A stretch of DNA of 8,173 bases. Source: Bacteroidales bacterium. Lineage in GTDB: Bacteria > Bacteroidota > Bacteroidia > Bacteroidales > UBA12077. The stretch lies in contig JASGMZ010000133.1 of assembly GCA_030156305.1 (NCBI GenBank), positions 1 to 8,173 of the forward strand, in the 5' to 3' direction. A program made the translations under genes and the position numbers. This document shows, in pieces, positions 1-4,769 of the stretch; position 1 is the stretch's first letter; each line of letters begins with the position of its first letter. The notes beneath the pieces are model-generated. The model was not told the origin of the DNA and ran no database searches. It saw only the letters and a program-made list of their open reading frames with translations.

Positions 1-59
1 TGTCCGATAGTACCAATATTAACGTGCTCTTTCGACCTATCAAATTTTTCTTTAGCCAT
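1..59 (-). CDS. tuf: Elongation factor Tu, N-terminal fragment (continues off the left edge)
   Basis: EF-Tu is the cytoplasmic GTPase that brings aminoacyl-tRNA to the ribosomal A site. Only the first 19 codons are inside the window, reading MAKEKFDRSKEHVNIGTIG. This is the nearly invariant EF-Tu start that leads into the P-loop (GHVDHGKT), and the next two bases (CA) fit the expected His. The start ATG is at 57-59. GGAG at 62-65 lies only two bases upstream of it, so it is a poorly placed ribosome-binding site. The gene follows four tRNA genes with a 54-base gap, and I see no -7 element in that gap, so it is probably transcribed with the tRNAs. The order tRNA-Thr, Tyr, Gly, Thr, tuf equals the tufB operon of E. 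coli. The G domain and everything after it lie outside the window. Confidence 0.95.
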   Translation of the reverse strand, partial: MAKEKFDRSKEHVNIGTIG

Positions 60-113
60 AACTCCAAATATTAGATAATTAGATAATTTATAATAAAACA
101 ATTTACTTTGTTG

Positions 114-185
<72 letters not shown>

Positions 186-194
186 AAGGAATAG

Positions 195-267
195 AGCGGG
201 AGACGGAACTCGAATCCGCGACCCTTAGCTTGGAAGGCTAATGCTCTACCAACTGAGCTACTCCCGC
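195..267 (-). tRNA. tRNA-Gly (TCC)
   Basis: A 73-base cloverleaf on the minus strand has acceptor stem GCGGGAG/CTCCCGC and D arm GCTC/GAGC. The anticodon stem is TTAGC/GCTAA around CTTCCAA (anticodon TCC, reading GGA and GGG), followed by a regular TTCGAGT T-loop. The discriminator is T and no CCA is encoded. It lies 10 bases after tRNA-Tyr and 9 bases before tRNA-Thr(GGT), so it is processed from a common precursor. Its counterpart in E. coli is glyT. Confidence 0.96.
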
Positions 268-277
268 AATTTTTTTG

Positions 278-360
278 TGGGGAGAGCAGGATTCGAACCT
301 ACGAAGGCGTGCGCCAGCAGATTTACAGTCTGCCCCAGTTGGCCACTTTGGTATCTCCCC
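278..360 (-). tRNA. tRNA-Tyr (GTA)
   Basis: An 83-base class II tRNA on the minus strand. The acceptor stem is GGGGAGA/TCTCCCC. The anticodon stem is GCAGA/TCTGC around CTGTAAA, giving anticodon GTA. The long variable arm expected of bacterial tRNA-Tyr lies between the anticodon and T arms, and the T-loop is TTCGAAT. The discriminator is A; no CCA is encoded. It is the second tRNA of the cluster, 22 bases after tRNA-Thr(TGT), equivalent to E. coli tyrU. Confidence 0.96.
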
Positions 361-382
361 AACAATGTTTTTCAATACGTTG

Positions 383-456
383 AGCCGATGGAGGGATTCG
401 AACCCCCGACCTGCTGATTACAAATCAGCTGCTCTGACCAGCTGAGCTACATCGGC
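383..456 (-). tRNA. tRNA-Thr (TGT)
   Basis: A 74-base cloverleaf on the minus strand has a perfect acceptor stem GCCGATG/CATCGGC and anticodon stem GCTGA/TCAGC around TTTGTAA. The anticodon TGT reads ACA and other ACN codons. The T-loop is TTCGAAT, the discriminator is T and no CCA is encoded. It is the first tRNA of the cluster and starts about 40 bases after the predicted transcription start. Its 5' acceptor strand (GCCGAT) is complementary to the 3' arm of the leader hairpin just upstream. Confidence 0.96.
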
Positions 457-468
457 AATAAAAGAACG

Positions 469-496
469 CCGATTTTAGAAACATTTCCAAAATCGG
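469..496 (-). other. Leader hairpin at the start of the tRNA-tuf transcript
   Basis: Positions 469-476 and 489-496 form an exact 8-bp inverted repeat (CCGATTTT / AAAATCGG). In the minus-strand RNA the pairing continues through a G-U pair and a GAAA/UUUC segment, nearly closing the hairpin. It lies just downstream of the -7 element at 501-508, so the transcript should begin at or very near its first base. After it comes CGUUCUUUUAUU, only moderately U-rich. It could be a 5' stabiliser or processing site, or a weak terminator for transcripts arriving from hpf. The structure is seen; the role is inferred. Confidence 0.6.
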
Positions 497-500
497 TTCG

Positions 501-532
501 CAAATGTATGAATATTTTATTTACAACACAAA
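501..532 (-). promoter_or_regulatory. Bacteroidota-type promoter of the tRNA-tuf operon
   Basis: On the minus strand the -7 element is TACATTTG (501-508), an exact TAnnTTTG. The -33 element is TTTG (529-532), the end of a T8G run reaching 537. They are separated by 20 bases, the usual spacing for the primary sigma factor of this phylum. The start should fall near 494-497. A second A-tract (564-570) lies about three helical turns upstream of the first. Confidence 0.8.
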
Positions 533-570
533 AAAAATACGCTTATTTTCTTATATTTAAAAGAAAAAAA

Positions 571-870
571 TTATTGCCCTCTTTGTTTTTCTTTATGTTT
601 AGTAATTTGCTTTCGTAATGCTTCAATTACATTATCAACAGACTCTTCAAAACTTTTTGACCGTTTTTTGGCAAAAATATCACTTCCCGGAATATCTAAT
701 CGAATTTCTGCAACCTTATTTTCAGTACTTTGATCATTTTCCAATCGTAAAAAAACTTCAGCACCGATAATATTATCATAATATTGAATCAATTTATTTA
801 CTTTATTTTCAATAAAATTGATAAGCTTTTTATCAGCATCAAAATGAATCGAATGAATGTTAATGTCCAT
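571..870 (-). CDS. hpf: Ribosome hibernation promoting factor (short HPF/RaiA type)
   Basis: A 99-residue protein of the HPF/YfiA (RaiA) family. Family members bind in the decoding channel of the 30S subunit, where mRNA and tRNA would sit, and keep ribosomes idle in stationary phase. The sequence fits the single beta-alpha-beta-beta-beta-alpha domain: an opening strand with the IHF segment, a basic helix at about 13-30, strands at 35-60 (GAEVFLRL, VAEIRLDIPG), the GSDIFAKKRSKSFEESVD turn, and a final lysine-rich helix at about 75-97. It lacks the C-terminal dimerisation domain of long HPF, so it is the short type. The start is supported by GGAGG seven bases upstream. It is 19 bases downstream of xerC, probably in the same transcript as rpsU and xerC, and just before the promoter of the tRNA-tuf operon. 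Confidence 0.92.
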   Translation of the reverse strand: MDINIHSIHFDADKKLINFIENKVNKLIQYYDNIIGAEVFLRLENDQSTENKVAEIRLDIPGSDIFAKKRSKSFEESVDNVIEALRKQITKHKEKQRGQ

Positions 871-877
871 AATGATT

Positions 878-882
878 CCTCC
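878..882 (-). promoter_or_regulatory. Strong Shine-Dalgarno sequence of hpf
   Basis: GGAGG lies seven bases before the hpf ATG, within the 19-base gap after the xerC stop. It is the best-placed ribosome-binding site in the window; xerC, fbaB and the helix-hairpin-helix gene have none. This is notable because leader Shine-Dalgarno sequences are uncommon in Bacteroidota. It also fixes the hpf start codon. Confidence 0.75.
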
Positions 883-889
883 ATTAAAT

Positions 890-1774
890 TTATGCTCTGG
901 GATGAGCTTGTTTATAAATAGATTTTAATTTTTCAAAAGTATTATGGGTATAAACCTGTGTTGCGGAAAGATTTGCATGCCCTAAAAGTTCTTTTATTGC
1001 ATTTAAATCTGCACCTCTGTTTAATAAATGCGTTGCAAAAGTATGTCGTAAAATATGTGGACTTTTCTTTTCGATAGTCGAAACGAATTTTAAATATTTG
1101 TTCACAATTCTATATACAAATTTTTCGTACAATTTATTTCCTTTATCCGTAACAAAAAAATAATTATGTTGTAGTGAGGGGTATTGAGCATCTTTTTCTT
1201 TCAAATATTGTTTTAATGTATTTACAAAACTCTGATGTATGGGAATAATACGTTCTTTATTTCTTTTCCCCAGCACTTTTAATGTTCCTTCAATTAAATT
1301 TACATCTACTGTTTTTAGTTCGATTAATTCGGATAACCGCATCCCTGTATTATAAAACATTTCTATAATTGTTTTATTTCGTATACCAGGGAAATCATCT
1401 CCAAATGAAAAGTCATCGAGCAAATTATTAATATGCTGTTCATCAACAAAAGTTGGAATTTTTTTAGATGGCTTTGGTGAGGTAACTTTATCCATTGGAT
1501 TAATGGTTATATAACCTTCTCTGATGAGAAACTTATAAAAAGATTTTAAGGTAGAAATTTTTCGGTTAATGGTCAACGAAGAAAAATTTTTTTCCATCAT
1601 ACTTACAATCCATGACCGAATAATTTTTTCATTGGCATTTTGTATTTCGGTATTATAACCGGAATTAGTAATAAATAAACTAAAATGCCTGAGATCATTC
1701 TCGTAAGAACGAATGGTATGCTTTGAAAATCGCCTTTCGGTATGTAAATATTTTAGAAAAAGATCTTTGTACAT
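890..1774 (-). CDS. xerC: Tyrosine site-specific recombinase, XerC/XerD type
   Basis: A 294-residue tyrosine recombinase. Xer enzymes act in pairs at dif near the terminus to resolve chromosome dimers. The N-terminal SAM-like core-binding domain covers about 1-90 (start MYKDLFLKYL, then the RRFSKHTIRSYENDL segment). The catalytic domain follows with every expected residue: Arg146 in GMRLSE, Lys170, His240 and Arg243 in HILRHTFATHL, His266 in LLGHANLS, and the nucleophile Tyr275 in VYTH. Length and the C-terminal HPRA ending match cellular Xer proteins rather than phage or transposon integrases. Its position between rpsU and hpf also indicates the housekeeping enzyme. Whether it is the XerC or XerD partner cannot be settled here. 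No Shine-Dalgarno sequence precedes the ATG, and its leader contains a 37-bp duplication. Confidence 0.92.
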   Translation of the reverse strand: MYKDLFLKYLHTERRFSKHTIRSYENDLRHFSLFITNSGYNTEIQNANEKIIRSWIVSMMEKNFSSLTINRKISTLKSFYKFLIREGYITINPMDKVTSPKPSKKIPTFVDEQHINNLLDDFSFGDDFPGIRNKTIIEMFYNTGMRLSELIELKTVDVNLIEGTLKVLGKRNKERIIPIHQSFVNTLKQYLKEKDAQYPSLQHNYFFVTDKGNKLYEKFVYRIVNKYLKFVSTIEKKSPHILRHTFATHLLNRGADLNAIKELLGHANLSATQVYTHNTFEKLKSIYKQAHPRA

Positions 1775-1811
1775 ATAGGGTTTTGCTTAAAAATTAAAGA
1801 GAAATAAAATA
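1775..1811. repeat. 37-bp direct repeat, copy next to the xerC start
   Basis: Identical over 37 bases to 1841-1877, with a period of 66 bases. It directly abuts the xerC start codon and forms its 5' leader (minus strand ...AAGCAAAACCCTAT before ATG). On the transcript it is preceded by a 6-bp hairpin, AAGGTA/TACCTT (1833-1838 and 1813-1818), with a 14-base loop. Confidence 0.85.
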
Positions 1812-1840
1812 AAAGGTAAAAATATAAAAAAATACCTTGA

Positions 1841-1877
1841 ATAGGGTTTTGCTTAAAAATTAAAGAGAAATAAAATA
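1841..1877. repeat. 37-bp direct repeat, copy distal to xerC
   Basis: A perfect second copy of 1775-1811, separated by 29 bases. Divergence begins at both edges (1774/1840 and 1812/1878), as expected for a local 66-bp duplication with partly changed spacer. It contains no gene, transposase or terminal inverted repeat, so it is not an insertion sequence. Confidence 0.85.
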
Positions 1878-1891
1878 CCACAAATGGTATT
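1874..1891 (-). terminator. Possible weak terminator or attenuator after rpsU
   Basis: A perfect 7-bp hairpin, AATACCA/TGGTATT with loop TTTG, lies about 20 bases after the rpsU stop. It is followed on the transcript by TTATTTCTCTTTAATTTTT. The stem has only two G-C pairs and the T run is interrupted, so termination would be partial. That would suit abundant rpsU message and lower xerC-hpf expression. The hairpin is visible; its terminating role is inferred. Confidence 0.4.
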
Positions 1892-1911
1892 ATACACTTA
1901 CCCTATATCTG

Positions 1912-2103
1912 CTATTCTTCGTCTTGCTGCATTTTTTGAATGTAGATAGCTTTCTTCTTCTGTTCTCTTTTTTTAACAGAAGGCTTAGTAAATGCCTGAC
2001 GCTCTCTTAATTCTTTAACAACACCTGTTTTTTCGAACTTTCTTTTAAACTTTTTTAAAGCTCTCTCGATATTTTCACCTTCTTTTATTGGTACTACTAT
2101 CAT
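1912..2103 (-). CDS. rpsU: Small ribosomal subunit protein bS21
   Basis: A 63-residue, highly basic protein with the bS21 signature: MIVVPIKEGENIERALKKFKRKFEKTG is spread over the first 27 residues, then the RERQAF segment at about 33-38 and a Lys-rich middle. bS21 sits on the 30S platform beside the 3' end of 16S rRNA. In Flavobacterium ribosomes it helps sequester the anti-Shine-Dalgarno, which explains the rarity of Shine-Dalgarno use in the phylum. The start is fixed by the family N terminus, by AAGGA ten bases upstream and by a clear promoter ending about 33 bases upstream. It leads the rpsU-xerC-hpf cluster; xerC begins 137 bases later, beyond a duplicated leader and small hairpins. Confidence 0.95.
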   Translation of the reverse strand: MIVVPIKEGENIERALKKFKRKFEKTGVVKELRERQAFTKPSVKKREQKKKAIYIQKMQQDEE

Positions 2104-2113
2104 AATTATTTTA

Positions 2114-2118
2114 TCCTT
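2114..2118 (-). promoter_or_regulatory. Shine-Dalgarno-like site of rpsU
   Basis: AAGGA, a five-base match to the complement of the 16S 3' end, lies ten bases before the rpsU ATG, an acceptable aligned distance. A Shine-Dalgarno site on rpsU would allow autoregulation, because ribosomes lacking bS21 have a free anti-Shine-Dalgarno. That use is known from related bacteria and is inferred here. Confidence 0.5.
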
Positions 2119-2135
2119 ATTTTTTTATTGAGCCG

Positions 2136-2167
2136 CAAAAATATTAATTTAAAATTCACTTTTCAAA
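2136..2167 (-). promoter_or_regulatory. Bacteroidota-type promoter of rpsU
   Basis: On the minus strand the -7 element is TATTTTTG (2136-2143), an exact TAnnTTTG. The -33 element TTTG (2164-2167) is the end of a T8G run to 2172, with a 20-base spacer. Transcription should start near 2129-2132, giving a leader of under 30 bases. Three eight-base A-tracts (2165-2172, 2177-2184, 2187-2194) overlap and extend upstream of the -33 element. The rest of the gap up to 2305 is very AT-rich and holds no gene; it contains only low-complexity palindromes. Confidence 0.8.
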
Positions 2168-2305
2168 AAAAACTACAAAAAAAATTAAAAAAAACATCTT
2201 TTTTGAAAAATGTGGTAAAAGTATAGTTTCTTTAGACAGAAAAATTGAATTTTATTTATCAATAAATATACAAATATTTACCTCAAATATCAAAAAAATA
2301 TTATA

Positions 2306-3244
2306 TTATTTTTCGAGGTATGGTTTAATTTTTTGAAAAACATTTTCGGGCAAAAGATTGTAATCTATTAATTCATTAATATCATTAAATTCGCCCTGTA
2401 TTTCTCTGAATTTTAAAATTGATTGTGTTTGGTATTTATTTAGATAGGGATGTTTTATTAAATCAACATATTCTGCCTCATTAATATTAATTTTACGAAT
2501 TAAACTGGTATCAATTATTAATTGATCTTTAATGCTGTCAATTAAAACAGAGTCTAACCCATACACTTCATATAGTTGTGATTTATGAATATAACCACCC
2601 AGCAATTCTCTGTATTTTATCATACGTTCAGCATATGCTGGCCCTATTCCATAAATTAATTCTAAACTATCTGCAGAGCATGAATTTAAGGAAATAACAA
2701 TTGAAGTAAAATCTTTTGTATAATCTTTATAATCTTTATCCCGTTTTTCTACTTTCTTATCTTTTTTAGCTATAAAAATGTATGGTTCGATGATATTAAA
2801 CTGCTCCTCATTTATTCCGTATATTTTTAGTAGATCTGTTGAAATTTGAAACTCTCCTCCGGCATTTCTATAGTTTATAAATGTTGATATTTGCTTTTCA
2901 CTTAGGCCTAATTTTTTTAGCTGATTTTCTGTAATAGTATTCGGATCGAAATAGAAAAGCGAATCAGGGATTATCCAATGGTTTTCATGGGCGTTTTCTT
3001 CTGATGAATAGGTTTGATGTTTTTTCTCTTTTTCTCTTGTAAACGATTTTTCTTCCAGGGATTTTTCAAATTCAGTAATTTTTTCTCGATAATCTTTAGT
3101 CATTAATGAGATTTCTTTATCAGAAGAAAAATCAATACACTTTTCTACAATAATTAGGGTTACAAGTAAAAAAAGGAGCACAATGATACCATTGCGCTCT
3201 CTTTTTGTAAACGAAAAATATTCTTTAAACCTTCTTCCAGCCAT
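2306..3244 (-). CDS. Membrane-anchored protein with three helix-hairpin-helix (ComEA-like) repeats
   Basis: A 312-residue protein. A basic N terminus (MAGRRFKEYFSFTKRER) precedes one hydrophobic segment at about 19-34, so it is probably a single-pass inner-membrane protein with the remainder outside the cytoplasm by the positive-inside rule. A charged, Lys/Glu-rich linker covers about 35-90. Three repeats of about 60 residues follow, at roughly 97-157, 184-245 and 251-312. Each opens with an N-A/S/T-like turn (FDPNTIT, LNSCSADSL, ININEAEYVDL), has a central hairpin (YGIGPAYAERMIKYR in repeat 2) and a Y/F-R-x-x-x-G-x-F/Y segment. This is the ComEA/helix-hairpin-helix pattern, which binds DNA backbone non-specifically. 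Repeat 2 keeps the best GIGP hairpin; repeats 1 and 3 are degenerate. It starts 13 bases after the symporter gene. A role in DNA uptake is possible but not shown, and scaffolding is an alternative. Confidence 0.8.
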   Translation of the reverse strand: MAGRRFKEYFSFTKRERNGIIVLLFLLVTLIIVEKCIDFSSDKEISLMTKDYREKITEFEKSLEEKSFTREKEKKHQTYSSEENAHENHWIIPDSLFYFDPNTITENQLKKLGLSEKQISTFINYRNAGGEFQISTDLLKIYGINEEQFNIIEPYIFIAKKDKKVEKRDKDYKDYTKDFTSIVISLNSCSADSLELIYGIGPAYAERMIKYRELLGGYIHKSQLYEVYGLDSVLIDSIKDQLIIDTSLIRKININEAEYVDLIKHPYLNKYQTQSILKFREIQGEFNDINELIDYNLLPENVFQKIKPYLEK

Positions 3245-3257
3245 TAATACCCGGTTA

Positions 3258-4622
3258 TTAGAACTTTAAAATCCCAATACCATTTAAAAATACCATTGCA
3301 ATAGCAATTGGTGCAATAAATTTAACCAAAAACATAAATAAATTTAAATATTTTGCTTTTAGCGTTCCCTGATTTGATAGTTCTTCTTTGGTTTTTGATT
3401 TACCAAGATACCAACCCACAAAAATAACAATGAGTAATCCTCCAAGAGGCAATAAAATATTAGCAGAGGTAAAATCAAGCATTCCAAAAACATGTTTACC
3501 AAAAATTTTAAAATCTGCCAAAGGCCCCCAAGACATAACGGCCATCAATCCTAATACAGATACTGATAAGCTGGCTACAATCGTTGCTTTTTTTCGGGTC
3601 ATCTTTAATTCTTCGGCAAAATAAGCCACAATAACTTCTAAAACTGAAATGGTAGATGTAAGTGCTGCAACACCTAAAAGGATAAAAAATAATAGGGAAA
3701 AATAATATCCTCCGGGCATTTGTTGAAAAATATTAGGAAGTGTACGGTAAACTAATCCTTCGCCTGATTCCGGAGCAATACCAAAAGCAAATACAGCAGG
3801 GAAAATAGCTATTCCTGCCATTATGGCTATAAATGTATCTGTTAGCGAAACACTAACGGCGGTATTCGCTAAATTATCTTTTTTACTAATATAAGAACCA
3901 TAGGTTATTAAAGTTCCCATACCAATACTTAACGAAAAGAAAGCCTGTCCGAGTGCTTCGAGGATAGTATTACCTGTAATTTTTGAAAAATCGGGTTTAA
4001 ATAAAAACAATAATCCATCTTTGGCTCCTGGCAACGTAACCGAACGTATACATAAGATTATAATCAATAATAATAAAATAGGCATAAGTATTTTAGCATA
4101 TTTTTCGATACCGTTTTTCACGCCGGAAACTACAATCCAGGATGTCATAAACATAAAAATAGCAAACCAAAGAATGGGCCGGAATGTACTTTCGCGAAAA
4201 GAATCAAACATCTGTCCTAAATCAGCAGAAGATTTTCCAGCAAATCCGTTAACTATTGACTGATAGATATATTCTAAGGTCCATCCTGCTACAGCAGTGT
4301 AAAATGCCAGAATCATAAAAGCAGCAACAACACCCATTAAACCAACCAGATACCACGGTTTTCCGGGTGCTAATTTACGAAAAGCACCAAATGGATTTCG
4401 TTGTGCTTTTCTTCCAATAGTAAACTCCGACAACATTACCGGAATACCAATTGCAAAAATAAAAGCGAGATATATAAATAAAAATGCACCACCCCCATTT
4501 TCGCCAACGACATACGGAAATCGCCAAATATTTCCTAAACCAATTGCCGAGCCTGCGGCGGCGGCAATAGCTCCAAACTTACTTCCGAAGCTATCTCTAT
4601 TAGAAAAATCAAATTCTGCCAT
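3258..4622 (-). CDS. Sodium-dependent symporter of the neurotransmitter:sodium symporter (LeuT/NSS) family
   Basis: A 454-residue polytopic inner-membrane protein of the LeuT fold with about 11-12 hydrophobic segments. Members import amino acids or related amines with Na+. TM1 has the family hallmark AGSAIGLGNIWRFPY at residues 23-37; Gly24, Ala26, Ile27 and Asn31 correspond to LeuT Gly20, Ala22, Val23 and Asn27 of the sodium sites. The following ENGGGAF is also diagnostic. TM6 carries FFSLSIGMGTLITYGSY (228-244), with Ser230 where LeuT has Thr254. TM8 carries AALTS (319-323), matching the LeuT Na2 residues Ala351, Thr354 and Ser355. In TM7 I align Thr261 with LeuT Asn286, less certainly. The substrate cannot be read from the sequence. 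The gene follows the fbaB terminator and leads into the helix-hairpin-helix gene. I found no convincing promoter in the 147-base gap upstream. Confidence 0.92.
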   Translation of the reverse strand: MAEFDFSNRDSFGSKFGAIAAAAGSAIGLGNIWRFPYVVGENGGGAFLFIYLAFIFAIGIPVMLSEFTIGRKAQRNPFGAFRKLAPGKPWYLVGLMGVVAAFMILAFYTAVAGWTLEYIYQSIVNGFAGKSSADLGQMFDSFRESTFRPILWFAIFMFMTSWIVVSGVKNGIEKYAKILMPILLLLIIILCIRSVTLPGAKDGLLFLFKPDFSKITGNTILEALGQAFFSLSIGMGTLITYGSYISKKDNLANTAVSVSLTDTFIAIMAGIAIFPAVFAFGIAPESGEGLVYRTLPNIFQQMPGGYYFSLLFFILLGVAALTSTISVLEVIVAYFAEELKMTRKKATIVASLSVSVLGLMAVMSWGPLADFKIFGKHVFGMLDFTSANILLPLGGLLIVIFVGWYLGKSKTKEELSNQGTLKAKYLNLFMFLVKFIAPIAIAMVFLNGIGILKF

Positions 4623-4663
4623 ATCCTTTTTTAATTGTTTAATTAAAAATGTAAAAAGCTTAG

Positions 4664-4680
4664 CAATTTTACAAAAATTG
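4664..4680. promoter_or_regulatory. Operator-like palindrome upstream of the symporter
   Basis: CAATTTT ACA AAAATTG is a perfect 7-bp inverted repeat with a 3-base spacer, 42-58 bases before the symporter start. It is a plausible binding site for a dimeric regulator. AT-rich palindromes arise easily by chance in this DNA, so confidence is low. Confidence 0.3.
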
Positions 4681-4713
4681 ACTTGATTTGCAAAAAAATA
4701 GTTAATGTAAGCA

Positions 4714-4746
4714 CAAAAAAAAGACAGAGGAAAAAATCTCTGCCTT
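4714..4746 (-). terminator. Intrinsic terminator of fbaB
   Basis: On the minus strand a 9-bp stem AAGGCAGAG / CTCTGTCTT (4738-4746 with 4721-4729, including one G-U pair) encloses an 8-base loop. It is followed directly by a run of T that ends near 4715. It lies 23 bases after the fbaB stop. The opposite strand has no T run, so it serves fbaB only. It separates fbaB from the symporter unit. Confidence 0.85.
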
Positions 4747-4769
4747 AATATTAATAAAAGATTATGAAT

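Noticed and set aside
890..1774. Tyrosine recombinase as a sign of a mobile element or integron
   Set aside because: The protein has cellular Xer length and C terminus, is flanked by rpsU and hpf, and no attachment-site duplication, cargo genes or terminal repeats are present. Although tRNA genes are nearby, none is truncated or duplicated.
1775..1877. Direct repeats as a CRISPR array
   Set aside because: There are only two copies, which overlap the xerC leader, with a 29-base AT-only spacer and no cas genes.
2160..2209. 11-bp inverted repeat TTTTCAAAAAA / TTTTTTGAAAA as a terminator of the upstream unit
   Set aside because: It is built almost wholly of A and T runs, has a 28-base loop and overlaps the rpsU promoter. 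The runs are better explained as promoter A-tracts.
2253..2268. Palindrome TATTTATCAATAAATA after the helix-hairpin-helix gene
   Set aside because: It is an all-A/T stem with a two-base loop and no adjoining T run on the transcribed strand; it is likely a chance product of base composition.
3388..3624. 78-codon plus-strand open frame
   Set aside because: It lies wholly inside the symporter gene on the other strand. Its product has no recognisable domain, and the minus-strand protein is clearly conserved.
4021..4263. 80-codon plus-strand open frame
   Set aside because: It is a shadow frame within the symporter gene, with low-complexity Ile/Asn-rich sequence and no family resemblance.
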